Part shown: piece by piece, positions 26,876 to 35,635 of the stretch
Numbering within the stretch: position 1 is the stretch's first letter
Layout of the letters: the number at the start of each line of letters is the position of its first letter
Position numbers and translations under genes: made by a program
DNA from: Agrobacterium vitis
Lineage (GTDB): Bacteria; Pseudomonadota; Alphaproteobacteria; Rhizobiales; Rhizobiaceae
Direction of reading: 5' to 3'
Assembly (NCBI RefSeq): GCF_014926405.1
Contig: NZ_JACXXJ020000003.1
Coordinates: 1,099,001-1,163,000, forward strand
DNA length: 64,000 nt
Notes under the pieces: generated by a model
What the model was told of the DNA's origin: nothing
The model's input: the letters and a program-made list of their open reading frames with translations, nothing else
Database searches by the model: none

Positions 26876-27922
26876 TCAAAAAGCAGCAGACGGAATCCAG
26901 CTTGCCGTGACAGCAGAGCTTGTCGAGAAGCTTGGAATTTTCTTGGCCAAATCTTCGATGGTCTTGACGTTGGCATCCCGCAATTGCTTTTGCGTCACCA
27001 GAACCGGATCGACAATAATCTGATGCGGCACCGTTTCGCCGGCAATCTGCAAGGCGGCAGCGCGGATGGAAACGGCACCCACGACTGCCGGATTGGTGGC
27101 AGCGGTTGCCACCCACGGGCTGCCATCCTCAACAATTTCCTGAATGTCAGCGGTGGAAATATCCGCCGAATAGATTTTCAGCTTGGCGCTGATGCCCAGA
27201 TCGGCGGCAGCGAGTTTGACACCACGGGCGAATTCATCATAGGGCGCAAACACCACGGAAATATCCGGGTTGGCACGAAACACCGCTTTGGCCTGATCGG
27301 CGGTAGAAGTGGCTGTGGTATCGCTCACCGTGCCGAACCGCGCCTTTTCAACAATGCCGCTGTTGGCCGCTTTGACCTTGTCCCAGATTTCATTGCGGCG
27401 ATCCAAGGGTGCAAAACCAGCGACATAGGCATATCCAGCATTGAAACTCTTGCCATTGTCCTTGATCGCCTGATCCAGCGCCAACTCGGCCAGTTTGTGG
27501 TCGGATTGTTCCACCTGCGGAATTTTCGGGTTGTTCAGGTTCACATCGAAAGCCACGACCTTGACGCCCTTGTCGAGGGCCTGCTGCACCACATCACCAA
27601 GCGATTCCGGCAGGCCGTGGTCAATGACAATCCCTTGCACGCCAAGATTAATGGCCTGCAAAATCTGCTCGCGCTGCTCGGCAGCATCCTGACGACCGGG
27701 GAAAATCCGCAGATCCACGCCCAGTGCCTTGGCCTGCGCCTGTGCGCCCGCCTGATAAGCCTGAAAGAAATCGCCAGCGGAAATATAACTGATCAGCGCC
27801 AGCTTGACGCCGCCTTGGTCAAAGGGCGCAGGTGCGCCAGCAATGCCAGCCGCGACAGCCGATTGCGTTAAAACCAACGGTGAAAGAGCGGTAAATGCCA
27901 GAAGGCGCAGGATCGATGTCAT
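26876..27922 (-). CDS. CUT2-type substrate-binding protein, paralogue of the one at 30853
   Basis: A 348-residue exported binding protein starting at ATG 27922 (MTSILRLLAF), preceded by GGGGAA; in-frame ATGs at 27934 and further upstream lack a ribosome site. The signal peptide ends near SAVAAGIAG. The mature protein has VKLALISYISAGDFFQAYQA, LGVQGIVIDHG, VKVVAFDVNLNNPKIPQVEQ and NPDISVVFAPYDEFA. It is homologous over its whole length to the plus-strand protein at 30853 (both mature ends begin AGIAGAPAPFD), by eye roughly half identical. It is transcribed away from the ATPase/permease pair, so it may be an alternative receptor for the same channel. Confidence 0.9.
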   Translation of the reverse strand: MTSILRLLAFTALSPLVLTQSAVAAGIAGAPAPFDQGGVKLALISYISAGDFFQAYQAGAQAQAKALGVDLRIFPGRQDAAEQREQILQAINLGVQGIVIDHGLPESLGDVVQQALDKGVKVVAFDVNLNNPKIPQVEQSDHKLAELALDQAIKDNGKSFNAGYAYVAGFAPLDRRNEIWDKVKAANSGIVEKARFGTVSDTTATSTADQAKAVFRANPDISVVFAPYDEFARGVKLAAADLGISAKLKIYSADISTADIQEIVEDGSPWVATAATNPAVVGAVSIRAAALQIAGETVPHQIIVDPVLVTQKQLRDANVKTIEDLAKKIPSFSTSSAVTASWIPSAAF

Positions 27923-27980
27923 CGGGTTCCCCATATTGAACAAAGGCCACCAATCGGGCCGCATGGGGATTATTATCAAT

Positions 27981-28005
27981 AAAATCTACCATATTTATAG
28001 ATTTT
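27981..28005. promoter_or_regulatory. Candidate LysR-type operator AAAATCTA-N9-TAGATTTT
   Basis: The best copy of the shared inverted repeat: perfect 8-bp arms (27981-27988 and 27998-28005) with a 9-base spacer, 58 bases upstream of the minus-strand binding-protein start and in the divergent promoter region for the plus-strand ATPase operon. It contains the T-N11-A box typical of LysR regulators. It could control both directions. Confidence 0.6.
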
Positions 28006-28292
28006 TGATATGTGAAATTCCGGTCAAGAATAGATTTCTTTGCCCTTTGTGCCGCATTCTCCGGTTATTTTATCCGGGGAGTTTGCGATGACGGCTACTC
28101 CAGCAATCGTTGATAAATGCCAGTTCTGATCGCGCTATGCGACAGTATAATGATCAGCACACCACAGCAGTCATCGTTCAGTCCATCTCTTATGCAAATT
28201 TATTCTATATATTAAATGATGTTTGAAACCGCCATTCTTGCTGGCGGTCACCAAGGGTTTATCACCTGATCAACACAATTGGTGAGCCCGCA
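28006..28292 (+). other. Leader region of the second CUT2 operon with a possible tiny ORF
   Basis: Roughly 290 bases before the ATPase gene. A 13-codon frame (ATG 28088 to TGA 28129, MTATPAIVDKCQF) has a good GGGGAG ribosome site eight bases upstream and contains one Cys codon near its end. It does not share the R-x-x-C pattern of the ORFs at 6210 and 38339. It might be a leader peptide or chance. The remainder is AT-rich (28190-28225) with nothing else recognised. Confidence 0.3.
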
Positions 28293-29774
28293 ATGCCCCT
28301 TCTTGACGTCAAAGATATTTCCCGTTCCTTCGGCTCGACCAAGGCCTTGATCGACGCATCGCTGGTCATTGAACCCGGCGAGATTGTTGCCCTGATGGGC
28401 GCAAACGGGGCCGGAAAATCTACGCTGGTGAAAATCCTCTCCGGCGTGCAATCTGCTGATTCTGGCAGTATTTTGCTAAAAGGTCAGCCTTTTGCGCCAC
28501 AAAGCCCGGCAGAAGCCGCCAAATTTGGTGTGGTGACTGTTCACCAGTCCACGGATGTGGTGGGCATTCCCGGTTTGAGCGTGGCCGATGCGCTGCTGCT
28601 CAATCACTATGTCGATGGTCGTCAGCCGTTTTTTCTCTCAACCAAAAGCGTGCGGCGTGAGGCAGCTCGCGTTTTACGTGAAGCGGGTTTCGACCTGCCT
28701 CTGGATCGCGATTTTGCCGATCTTGGCGCGGCTGATCGGCAAATGGTGGCCATTGCCCGTGCCCTTGCCAACAAGGCGGAATTGTTGATTTTGGATGAGC
28801 CAACAGCCAGCCTCTCAACGCAGGAAGCAGCGCGCCTCTATGCCATTCTGCTGGGTTTGAAAGCCCGTGGCATCGCCATTCTCTATATCTCGCATCGCAC
28901 GGCTGATCTGGCCGCTCTTGCCGACCGCGTGGTTATTCTTCGAGGCGGGCGCAATGTCGGCACCTTCAGCCGCCCGATTGATTTTGATGCAGCGCTTGAG
29001 ACCATGATTGGCCGGTCATTAAACACGGCGCGCCCGGATCGGCGTACAGAATTCGGCAAAACCGTGCTGGATCTGCGCGGCATTCGGCTGCTGAACAGCA
29101 GCAAGCCCTTTGATCTCTCCGTGCGCGAAGGCGAAGTGGTTGCCATCACAGGCGTGCTTGGTGCGGGCAAAAGCAGGTTGCTGTCTGCACTGTTTGGAGC
29201 GGGGCAAATTGCTGCGGGAGAAGCCGTACTCGATGGCAAGCCCTATGCCCCCAAAAGTCCGGCGGAGGCCATTGCTACGGGAGTGGCACTTGTGGCGGAA
29301 GATCGTCATCGTTCAGCCTTGATGCCCGCCGATTGGCCGGGCGAAAGCGTGGCGGCCACCATCAGCCTGCCGCATCTCAAACGCTGGTATCCTTCGGGTT
29401 TTCTGTTGGCGGATGCGGAGAGGATGAAAGCAAAGGCTGCCATTTCCCGGCTCGGCATCAAGGCATCGAGTCCAGACGCTTCCGTCTGGTCGTTGTCGGG
29501 CGGCAATCAGCAAAAGACTGTGATTGCTCGCTGGGAAGTCGAGCAAAGCCGCTTGCTGTTGCTGGATGAACCGTTTCAGGGCGTCGATGTTGGCGCCCGG
29601 CAAGACATTATCGCCACCATTCGCAGCCACGCGGATCGTGCAACCCTGATTGCGACATCGGATTTCGAGGAAGCACAGGAAGTGGCCGACCGTATTTTGC
29701 TGATTGATCAACATACCCTGATTGAGCTGACGCCCATGGCTGCATCAGTCAATCACCACAAGGAAATCGCCTGA
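28293..29774 (+). CDS. CUT2-type ABC ATPase (two domains)
   Basis: A 493-residue fused ATPase. First half: Walker A GANGAGKSTLVKILSG, VHQSTDVVG, signature-position LGAADRQMVAIARAL and Walker B LLILDEPTASLS. Second half: GVLGAGKSRLL, which keeps a Lys at the Walker A position unlike many family members, then LSGGNQQKTVIARWEV and LLLLDEPFQGVDVGARQ. It starts an operon with a single permease, a binding protein and an LVIVD protein; its stop overlaps the permease start by one base (TGATG). GGTGAG lies upstream of the ATG. Confidence 0.92.
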   Translation: MPLLDVKDISRSFGSTKALIDASLVIEPGEIVALMGANGAGKSTLVKILSGVQSADSGSILLKGQPFAPQSPAEAAKFGVVTVHQSTDVVGIPGLSVADALLLNHYVDGRQPFFLSTKSVRREAARVLREAGFDLPLDRDFADLGAADRQMVAIARALANKAELLILDEPTASLSTQEAARLYAILLGLKARGIAILYISHRTADLAALADRVVILRGGRNVGTFSRPIDFDAALETMIGRSLNTARPDRRTEFGKTVLDLRGIRLLNSSKPFDLSVREGEVVAITGVLGAGKSRLLSALFGAGQIAAGEAVLDGKPYAPKSPAEAIATGVALVAEDRHRSALMPADWPGESVAATISLPHLKRWYPSGFLLADAERMKAKAAISRLGIKASSPDASVWSLSGGNQQKTVIARWEVEQSRLLLLDEPFQGVDVGARQDIIATIRSHADRATLIATSDFEEAQEVADRILLIDQHTLIELTPMAASVNHHKEIA

Positions 29775-30820
29775 TGACGACGGTGAACGAAATTCCCAAA
29801 GACGCGCTCTCAAAAACGCATGACCGCCAAAGCGTCGCAAGCCTTGTGCGTGAAACAATCCGGCGCGGTGCTGTCTTCATTCTGCTGGCAGGTCTGATTG
29901 TTACCTTCAGCCTTGCCCAGCCCGCCTTCATCAACATCAACAACCTGATGAGCATTTTGCAAGCGGTTGCCGTGGTGGCCATCATTGGGGCAGGCGTTAC
30001 GGTGACACTAGCGATTGGCGGTTTTGATCTTTCGGTGGGTGCGGTTGCCGCCTCCAGCGTGATGGCATCCAGCTATGCCATGATTGTCCTGGGCCTGAAC
30101 GCTTATCAAACCGTGCCGCTGGTGCTGGCCTTTGGCGCATTGATTGGCTTTGCCAATGCCTTTTTGATTGTGAAGCTCAAAGTGCCCGATCTTCTCGCCA
30201 CGTTGGCGATGATGTTTCTGCTCTCGGGTCTGCAATTGATACCGACAGCCGGACGCTCCATTTCGGTCGGTCTCATTCTGCCCAATGGAACAACAGCGAC
30301 TGGCAAATATGATCCGCAGTTTCTGACCATCGGGCGCTCCAGCCTGTTTGGCCTGATCCCCTTCCCGGTCATTCTGCTTGTCATTGTGGCTGTGACGCTG
30401 TTTGTTCTGACAGAGCGCACCCGTCTTGGTCGGCTGCTATTTGCCACCGGCGGCAATGAAGTAGCAACCCGTCTGGCCGGGGCCAATACGGCAAAGATCA
30501 AGACCTTCGCCTATGTCCTCTCCGGCACGCTAGCGGCCTTTGGCGGCATTATCGTGGCGGCGCGCGTCGGTCGTGGCGATGTCTCTTCGGGTGCCTCTCT
30601 GCTGATGGACTCCGTTGCTGCCTCATTGATCGGCTTTGCCGTGCTGGGTCTGCGTCGTCCCAATGTGCTGGGCACCATCATTGGCGCGGTCTTTGTTGGC
30701 ATTTTGCTCAATGGTCTGACCATGCTCAACGCCCCCTATTACACACAGGATTTCGTCAAGGGTTTCGTGCTGGTTGGCGCGCTTGCCCTGACCTATGGCG
30801 TCAGCCGCGCCCGCACCTGA
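29774..30820 (+). CDS. CUT2-type ABC permease
   Basis: A 348-residue BPD_transp_2 permease with FININNLMSILQAVAVVAII, the hallmark IGGFDLSVGAVAASSVMASS, VPDLLATLAMMFLLSGLQL and the end segment LGTIIGAVFVGILLNGLTML. It is the only permease in this operon, so the channel is presumably a homodimer, in contrast to the paired permeases at 20311-22381. It is coupled to the preceding ATPase gene. Confidence 0.92.
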   Translation: MTTVNEIPKDALSKTHDRQSVASLVRETIRRGAVFILLAGLIVTFSLAQPAFININNLMSILQAVAVVAIIGAGVTVTLAIGGFDLSVGAVAASSVMASSYAMIVLGLNAYQTVPLVLAFGALIGFANAFLIVKLKVPDLLATLAMMFLLSGLQLIPTAGRSISVGLILPNGTTATGKYDPQFLTIGRSSLFGLIPFPVILLVIVAVTLFVLTERTRLGRLLFATGGNEVATRLAGANTAKIKTFAYVLSGTLAAFGGIIVAARVGRGDVSSGASLLMDSVAASLIGFAVLGLRRPNVLGTIIGAVFVGILLNGLTMLNAPYYTQDFVKGFVLVGALALTYGVSRART

Positions 30821-30852
30821 ACATCCAAACACATCACTTGAATGGAACCAAC

Positions 30853-31896
30853 ATGATCAAGACTCTTCGTACCCTTGGCGCAGTTCTTCTGGCCGGATCG
30901 ATTTTTGCCACCCAAGCCTCTGCCGCAGGCATCGCTGGCGCGCCCGCCCCATTCGACAAGAAAACCGTCAACATCGCCGTTGTCAGCTATCTCGGCGGTG
31001 GTGACTGGCTGCAAGCCTTTGAAGCAGGCGTCAAGCGGCAGGCCGATGCGCTTGGCATTAACCTCACCGTTTCGCAGGCCCGCAATGACAATGATGCAGA
31101 ACGCGCGCTGATTGAACAGGCCATCAACCTGAAGGTCGATGGCATCATCATCAACAATGGCCGCCCGGAAGTGTTGCAGGATGTGGCGCAAAAGGCGTTG
31201 GATGCGGGCATCAAGGTGGTGGCCTATGATGTGAACCTTGATAATCCCAACATTCCGCAAATCGAGCAAAGCGATGCCGATATGGCCAAGCTGGTGCTGG
31301 ATCAGGCCATCAAGGACAAGGGCGATGGCTTCAACGGTGGTGCGATTTATGTGGCCGGTTTTGCGCCGCTGGATCGCCGCTATGCCGTGTGGAAAGACTA
31401 TGTTGCAAAACATAATTTGAAGGAAAAGGCTGTCTGGGGCGTGGTCAATGACACGGTTCCGGCCACCGTCGCCGACCAAACCAAGGCCGTGCTGCGCGCC
31501 AACCCCGATATTTCGGTGATTTTCACCCCATGGGATGAATTCGCCAAGGGCGCGAAATTGGCGATTGATGAGCTTGGCCTGTCCAGCAAGGTCAAAATCT
31601 ATGGTGTCGATATTTCCACGGCCGATATTCAGTTGATGATTGAGCCAGACAGCGCCTGGGTGGCAACCGCCGCCACCAATGCAGCCGTGGTTGGCGAGGT
31701 TTCGGTGCGGGCAGTTTCGCTTGCTGTTGCCGGGCAAAATCCCGGCCATTCCGTGTTGCTCAAACCCACGCAGATCACCCGCGATGATCTGGTCAACAAC
31801 AAGATCGGCTCGATTGAGGAATTGCAGCAGAAATTCCCAGCCTTCTTGAAGAGCGATGCTGCCACGGCTGCGTGGATTCCATCGGTTGCCAAGTAA
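30853..31896 (+). CDS. CUT2-type substrate-binding protein
   Basis: A 347-residue exported binding protein beginning at ATG 30853 (MIKTLRTLGAVLLAGSI) with a signal peptide ending near ASAAGIAG. Motifs: VNIAVVSYLGGGDWLQAFEA, LKVDGIIINNG, IKVVAYDVNLDNPNIPQIEQ, YVAGFAPLDRRYAVW, NPDISVIFTPWDEFA. It is the cognate receptor of the ATPase and permease just upstream. The minus-strand gene at 26876 is a full-length paralogue. The ligand is not known. Confidence 0.92.
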   Translation: MIKTLRTLGAVLLAGSIFATQASAAGIAGAPAPFDKKTVNIAVVSYLGGGDWLQAFEAGVKRQADALGINLTVSQARNDNDAERALIEQAINLKVDGIIINNGRPEVLQDVAQKALDAGIKVVAYDVNLDNPNIPQIEQSDADMAKLVLDQAIKDKGDGFNGGAIYVAGFAPLDRRYAVWKDYVAKHNLKEKAVWGVVNDTVPATVADQTKAVLRANPDISVIFTPWDEFAKGAKLAIDELGLSSKVKIYGVDISTADIQLMIEPDSAWVATAATNAAVVGEVSVRAVSLAVAGQNPGHSVLLKPTQITRDDLVNNKIGSIEELQQKFPAFLKSDAATAAWIPSVAK

Positions 31897-31921
31897 TCGA
31901 AGGCAGAGAAAGCTGAAAACC

Positions 31922-33169
31922 ATGACAGACCTTCTGAAGCCAGACTTTGCCCGCAATATGAAACTGATAGGCCATAGCGATATTGGCGGACGCGGCGATG
32001 GGCTACAATTGATGGTGCATCACGGCCATGCCTATGTGGCGCATCCGTGGTCGCAGGGCTTCTCCATCATCGATGTGCGTGATCCGAAACATCCGAAAAC
32101 TGTCAACTATGTGCAGGCCCCCGCCAACACATGGAACATCCATCTGCAAACCCATGGTGATCTGCTGTTGGTGATCAACGCCCTTGATCTGTTTGCCGAT
32201 GTGGACAGCTTCACCGATGAAAAGGCCTATTACACCCAATCAGTCGGCGATACAGTCGCTGCCAGCAAGCGCGAACGGGCGTGGACGGCGGGCATGACCG
32301 TCTATGACATTTCCACGCCTGCCACCCCGCGCAAGATCGGCCAATTGGATGTGGAAGGCGTGGGCTTTCACCGGCTCTGGTATGTTGGCGGGCGCTATGC
32401 CTATGCATCGGCGCTGCTCGATGGCTTTTCCGATTATATTTTCGTCACCATCGACATGGCAGATCCGACCAAGCCAGAGCTGGTGGGCCGCTGGTGGTTG
32501 CCGGGCATGAACACGGCCGATGGCGAAAGCCGCACATGGGCAGATGGCAAGCGTTATGCCCTCCACCACGCACTGGTGCATGGCGACACGGCCTATGCCT
32601 GCTGGCGCGATGGTGGGCTGACGCTTCTTGACATCAAGGACCATGCAACCCCCAAGCTGATCAAGCACCACAATTGGTCGCCACCCTATGGCGGCGGCAC
32701 CCATTCGCCTTTGCCGCTACCGGGGCGTGATCTGCTGGTGGTGGCCGATGAAGCGGTGTTGGACAATGAGGAAGATGGCCGCAAGCACACATGGGTGTTT
32801 GATATTCGCGTGCCGGAAAACCCGATCAGCATTTCCACCTTCCCAATTCCGAATGAGATCGATTACACTCAGAAAGGCGGCCATTTCGGCCCCCATAACC
32901 TGCATGAAAACCGCCCCGGCTCATTTGTGTCAGAGACGCTGATTTTCGCCACCTGGCAAAATGCGGGCATTCGCGCTTTTGATATTTCTGATCCCTACCA
33001 TCCGGTGGAAACTGGCGCTCTGGTCCCTGCCGCCCCAACCTCAATGACCGATCGCAGAGCCGGTCGCCCCAAGGTTATCCAATCAGCGGATGTGTTTGTG
33101 GACGCCAATGGCTTGATTTACGCCACCGATTACAATGCAGGGCTGGAGATTATTGAATACGGCGGCTGA
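31922..33169 (+). CDS. LVIVD repeat (beta-propeller) protein
   Basis: A 415-residue protein starting at ATG 31922 (MTDLLKPDFARNM), 25 bases after the binding-protein gene. It carries LVIVD-type propeller blades, seen as repeated hydrophobic-D-[IV] units: GFSIIDVRDPKHPK, GMTVYDISTPATPRK, FVTIDMADPTKPELV, LTLLDIKDHATPKL, TWVFDIRVPENPISI, IRAFDISDPYHPVE. His-rich segments such as KHHNWSPPYGGGTHSP and GGHFGPHNLHE could bind a metal, as in distantly similar selenium-binding-type propellers. No signal peptide is visible, so it is probably cytoplasmic. Being the last gene of an importer operon suggests it acts on the imported compound. The family has no firm biochemical function. Confidence 0.8.
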   Translation: MTDLLKPDFARNMKLIGHSDIGGRGDGLQLMVHHGHAYVAHPWSQGFSIIDVRDPKHPKTVNYVQAPANTWNIHLQTHGDLLLVINALDLFADVDSFTDEKAYYTQSVGDTVAASKRERAWTAGMTVYDISTPATPRKIGQLDVEGVGFHRLWYVGGRYAYASALLDGFSDYIFVTIDMADPTKPELVGRWWLPGMNTADGESRTWADGKRYALHHALVHGDTAYACWRDGGLTLLDIKDHATPKLIKHHNWSPPYGGGTHSPLPLPGRDLLVVADEAVLDNEEDGRKHTWVFDIRVPENPISISTFPIPNEIDYTQKGGHFGPHNLHENRPGSFVSETLIFATWQNAGIRAFDISDPYHPVETGALVPAAPTSMTDRRAGRPKVIQSADVFVDANGLIYATDYNAGLEIIEYGG

Positions 33170-33198
33170 TTTTCGCGCCACCTGAAATGAAAAAAAAC

Positions 33199-33222
33199 GG
33201 CCTGAACATTTCTATTCAGGCC
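33199..33222. terminator. Bidirectional rho-independent terminator
   Basis: Stem GGCCTGAA (33199-33206) and TTCAGGCC (33215-33222), 8-base loop, flanked by an A7 tract on the left and ATTTTTGTTT on the right. It ends the LVIVD gene on the plus strand and the aldo/keto reductase gene on the minus strand. Confidence 0.93.
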
Positions 33223-33236
33223 ATTTTTGTTTGTCC

Positions 33237-34280
33237 TTACACCACTTGATCGTGGGAAGGTTTTTCCCAAAGGTTGATGCCGCCTTCGACGGCGTAGCGA
33301 TCAATCTCGGCCAGCTCTTCGGCTGTGAAGGAGAGATTGTTGAGCGCATCAACATTTTCCTGAATCTGCCGGGCAGAGCTGGCTCCAATCAGGGCGGATG
33401 TCACGCGCGGATCGCGCAGCACCCAGGCAATCGCCAACTGCGCCAGCGATTGACCACGCCGAGCGGCAATCTCATTCAGAGCGCGGGCGCGAACAATGTT
33501 TTCTTCCTTCAAATGCTCGGGCCGCAGGAAATCCCCGCCGGGGCGGTTGACGCGGGCGTCCTCTGGAATGCCGTTGAGATATTTGTTGGTCAGCAGGCCT
33601 TGCGCCAGTGGCGTGAAGGCAATGATGCCAGCGCCAACCTCATCGGCGGCATCAATCAGATCTTTTTCGATCCAGCGGTTGAAGAGGTTATAGGCGGGCT
33701 GATTGATCAACAGTGGCACCTGCCGCTCTTTCAACAGCGCTGCAATCTCGCGAGTCTTGGTGCCGGAATAGGATGAAATGCCGACATACAGCGCCTTGCC
33801 CTGCCGCACGGCCTGCGCCAAGGCATCGGCGGTTTCTTCCAAGGGCGTTTCAGCATCATAGCGGTGGGAATAGAAAATATCGACATAATCCACACCCAGC
33901 CGTGTCAGGCTCTGGTCGAGGCTGGAAAGCAGTGCCTTTTTCGAGCCGCCGCCGCGACCATAAGGACCGGGCCACATATCCCAACCTGCCTTGGTGGAAA
34001 TAATCAGCTCATCGCGCAAACCTGCAAAATCTTCGCGCAGGATGCGGCCGAAATTAATCTCGGCACTGCCCGCTGGTGGGCCGTAATTGTTGGCCAGATC
34101 GAAATGGGTAATGCCAAGATCGAAGGCCTGGAACAGAATGGAGCGCTGGGTTTCCATCGGGGTGGTATCGCCAAAATTATGCCAGAGGCCAAAGGATAGC
34201 GCGGGGAGTTTCAACCCACTTCGGCCTGTACGGCGAAAATGGGCGTTATCATAGCGCTTGGGATCGGGCAGGTATGTCAT
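33237..34280 (-). CDS. Aldo/keto reductase (YghZ/GpR-like)
   Basis: A 347-residue TIM-barrel oxidoreductase starting at ATG 34280 (MTYLPDPKRYDN), with GGAAA shortly upstream; the frame extends to 34328 without support. The catalytic tetrad is visible: Asp61 and Tyr66 in FDLANNYGPP, Lys97 in ISTKAGW, His139 in FYSHRYD. The NADPH-binding end has LIGASSARQIQENVDAL. The subgroup resembles E. coli YghZ (L-glyceraldehyde-3-phosphate and methylglyoxal reduction). It lies downstream of the SfnB/DszA-like operon but behind a terminator, so it may be read through or have its own promoter. In context it could reduce an aldehyde made by C-S bond cleavage. Confidence 0.88.
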   Translation of the reverse strand: MTYLPDPKRYDNAHFRRTGRSGLKLPALSFGLWHNFGDTTPMETQRSILFQAFDLGITHFDLANNYGPPAGSAEINFGRILREDFAGLRDELIISTKAGWDMWPGPYGRGGGSKKALLSSLDQSLTRLGVDYVDIFYSHRYDAETPLEETADALAQAVRQGKALYVGISSYSGTKTREIAALLKERQVPLLINQPAYNLFNRWIEKDLIDAADEVGAGIIAFTPLAQGLLTNKYLNGIPEDARVNRPGGDFLRPEHLKEENIVRARALNEIAARRGQSLAQLAIAWVLRDPRVTSALIGASSARQIQENVDALNNLSFTAEELAEIDRYAVEGGINLWEKPSHDQVV

Positions 34281-34307
34281 GTCATGGTTTCCTATGGTCA
34301 AGAAAAG

Positions 34308-34333
34308 GCCGGGTGCAGAGGTATGCACCCGGC
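34308..34333 (-). terminator. Rho-independent terminator after SfnB-like gene
   Basis: On the minus strand a 10-bp stem GCCGGGTGCA / TGCACCCGGC with a 6-base loop is followed by CTTTTCTT. It lies 19 bases past the stop of the SfnB-like gene at 34352 and before the aldo/keto reductase. Confidence 0.8.
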
Positions 34334-34351
34334 GGATAGAAAATCTGAACG

Positions 34352-35614
34352 TCAGATGGCCCCGTGGCGTGGGGGCAGCTGATCATTCAGGTAGAAATTG
34401 CCGATATGGTGATATTTCCAGCGCACTGGATCATGCAGCGAGTGGGTGCGGGCATTGCGCCAATAGCGATCCAGCCCATAAGCTTCCAAAGTGGAGCGGG
34501 CGCCGCCCAGTTCAATGAGCTTGGTGGATGCCAGTTGCGCCACTTCGGTTCCCAATGCTTTCACTTCGGCAACCGCAATCGAGGCTTCCGCCACTGTTTG
34601 CGCATTGGGATCGGCGGTGGCAATATCCAGAATGCGCCCTGCCCGCGCTAGAAGCGCATCGGCGGCATGCACGCGGATTGAAACATCTCCCACGGCATGG
34701 ATGGTGTGCGGGTCTTCATAGCCATGCTCAACGGTCAGCTCGAAAAACGGCCTTGCATGGGCTCGGACATAGGAGATGGTTTCCGCCAAAGCACCCCGCG
34801 CAATGCCCACTTGCACTGCCGAATGGATGATTTGCGCAAACGGCCCCATCGGCGTTGGCTTATCGAAATTCTCATCATGATCCACCACCTGAAACGAGGT
34901 GATCTCGACATCATCAAAGGTCACGGTGCCGCTGCCGGTGGAGCGCTGACCAAAGGAGGTCCAGTCATCCACGAGATCAAGGCCGGGCGTGGCACGATCA
35001 ATAAACACCAGATGCACACGTCCATTCGGACCTTTGGCAACGGCCACAATGATGTGGGCAAACAGCGATCCGGTGGCGTAGAATTTCTGCCCGTTTAACA
35101 GCAGCTTACCATCACGCTCCGCGAAATGGGTCTTGTAATCCACCGGGGTTTTGGTGCCGATTTCGGTAAAGGCATTGCCCAACCGATCCCCATCAAGAAC
35201 CTGCTGGAAATAATGGGCCTTCTGTTCATCGGAACCAGAGAGCCGCAGCGCTTCCACCATATAGAAATGGTTTTGCGGAATCTGCCCAATGGAGGAATCT
35301 GCTGCCGAGATGATTGCCGTCACCTCCGCCAGCGTCACCGTCGATACGCCAGCGCCGCCGTAAGCCTTTGGCACCGTAATGGCCCAAAGGCCGCTTTGCG
35401 AAAAGCGCTCAATCTCGGCCACCGGCAAACGCCGCTGCCGATCACGCTCCGCAGCGCCCACCGCAAAGTCGCGCGCCAATTCCTTGGCAATTGCGATTGC
35501 CTCGGCATCATCCTTGATCACATGCGCCTTGATGCGGCGTGGCGGAATATGGGGTGCCGGGCGGCCAGCCGTGAGGGCTGCCTGACGGTGGAGTGTACGA
35601 TCTGTCGTGCTCAT
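34352..35614 (-). CDS. SfnB-family sulfur acquisition oxidoreductase (acyl-CoA dehydrogenase fold)
   Basis: A 420-residue flavoprotein of the SfnB/DszC-like branch. The N-terminal segment has GAAERDRQRRLPVAEIERFS and GLWAITVPKAYGGAGVS. The middle domain has LLNGQKFYATGSLFAHIIVA and SFGQRSTGSGTVTFDDVEI. The C-terminus has the diagnostic RNARTHSLHDPVRWKYHH, then GNFYLN and PPRHGAI. Members take part in using dimethyl sulfone and other organosulfur compounds as sulfur source and probably use reduced flavin and O2. It follows a paralogue by 21 bases in one operon, giving two SfnB-like enzymes plus a DszA-like enzyme. Confidence 0.88.
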   Translation of the reverse strand: MSTTDRTLHRQAALTAGRPAPHIPPRRIKAHVIKDDAEAIAIAKELARDFAVGAAERDRQRRLPVAEIERFSQSGLWAITVPKAYGGAGVSTVTLAEVTAIISAADSSIGQIPQNHFYMVEALRLSGSDEQKAHYFQQVLDGDRLGNAFTEIGTKTPVDYKTHFAERDGKLLLNGQKFYATGSLFAHIIVAVAKGPNGRVHLVFIDRATPGLDLVDDWTSFGQRSTGSGTVTFDDVEITSFQVVDHDENFDKPTPMGPFAQIIHSAVQVGIARGALAETISYVRAHARPFFELTVEHGYEDPHTIHAVGDVSIRVHAADALLARAGRILDIATADPNAQTVAEASIAVAEVKALGTEVAQLASTKLIELGGARSTLEAYGLDRYWRNARTHSLHDPVRWKYHHIGNFYLNDQLPPRHGAI

Positions 35615-35635
35615 AAGCCTGCCTCAGTTCCCCAC

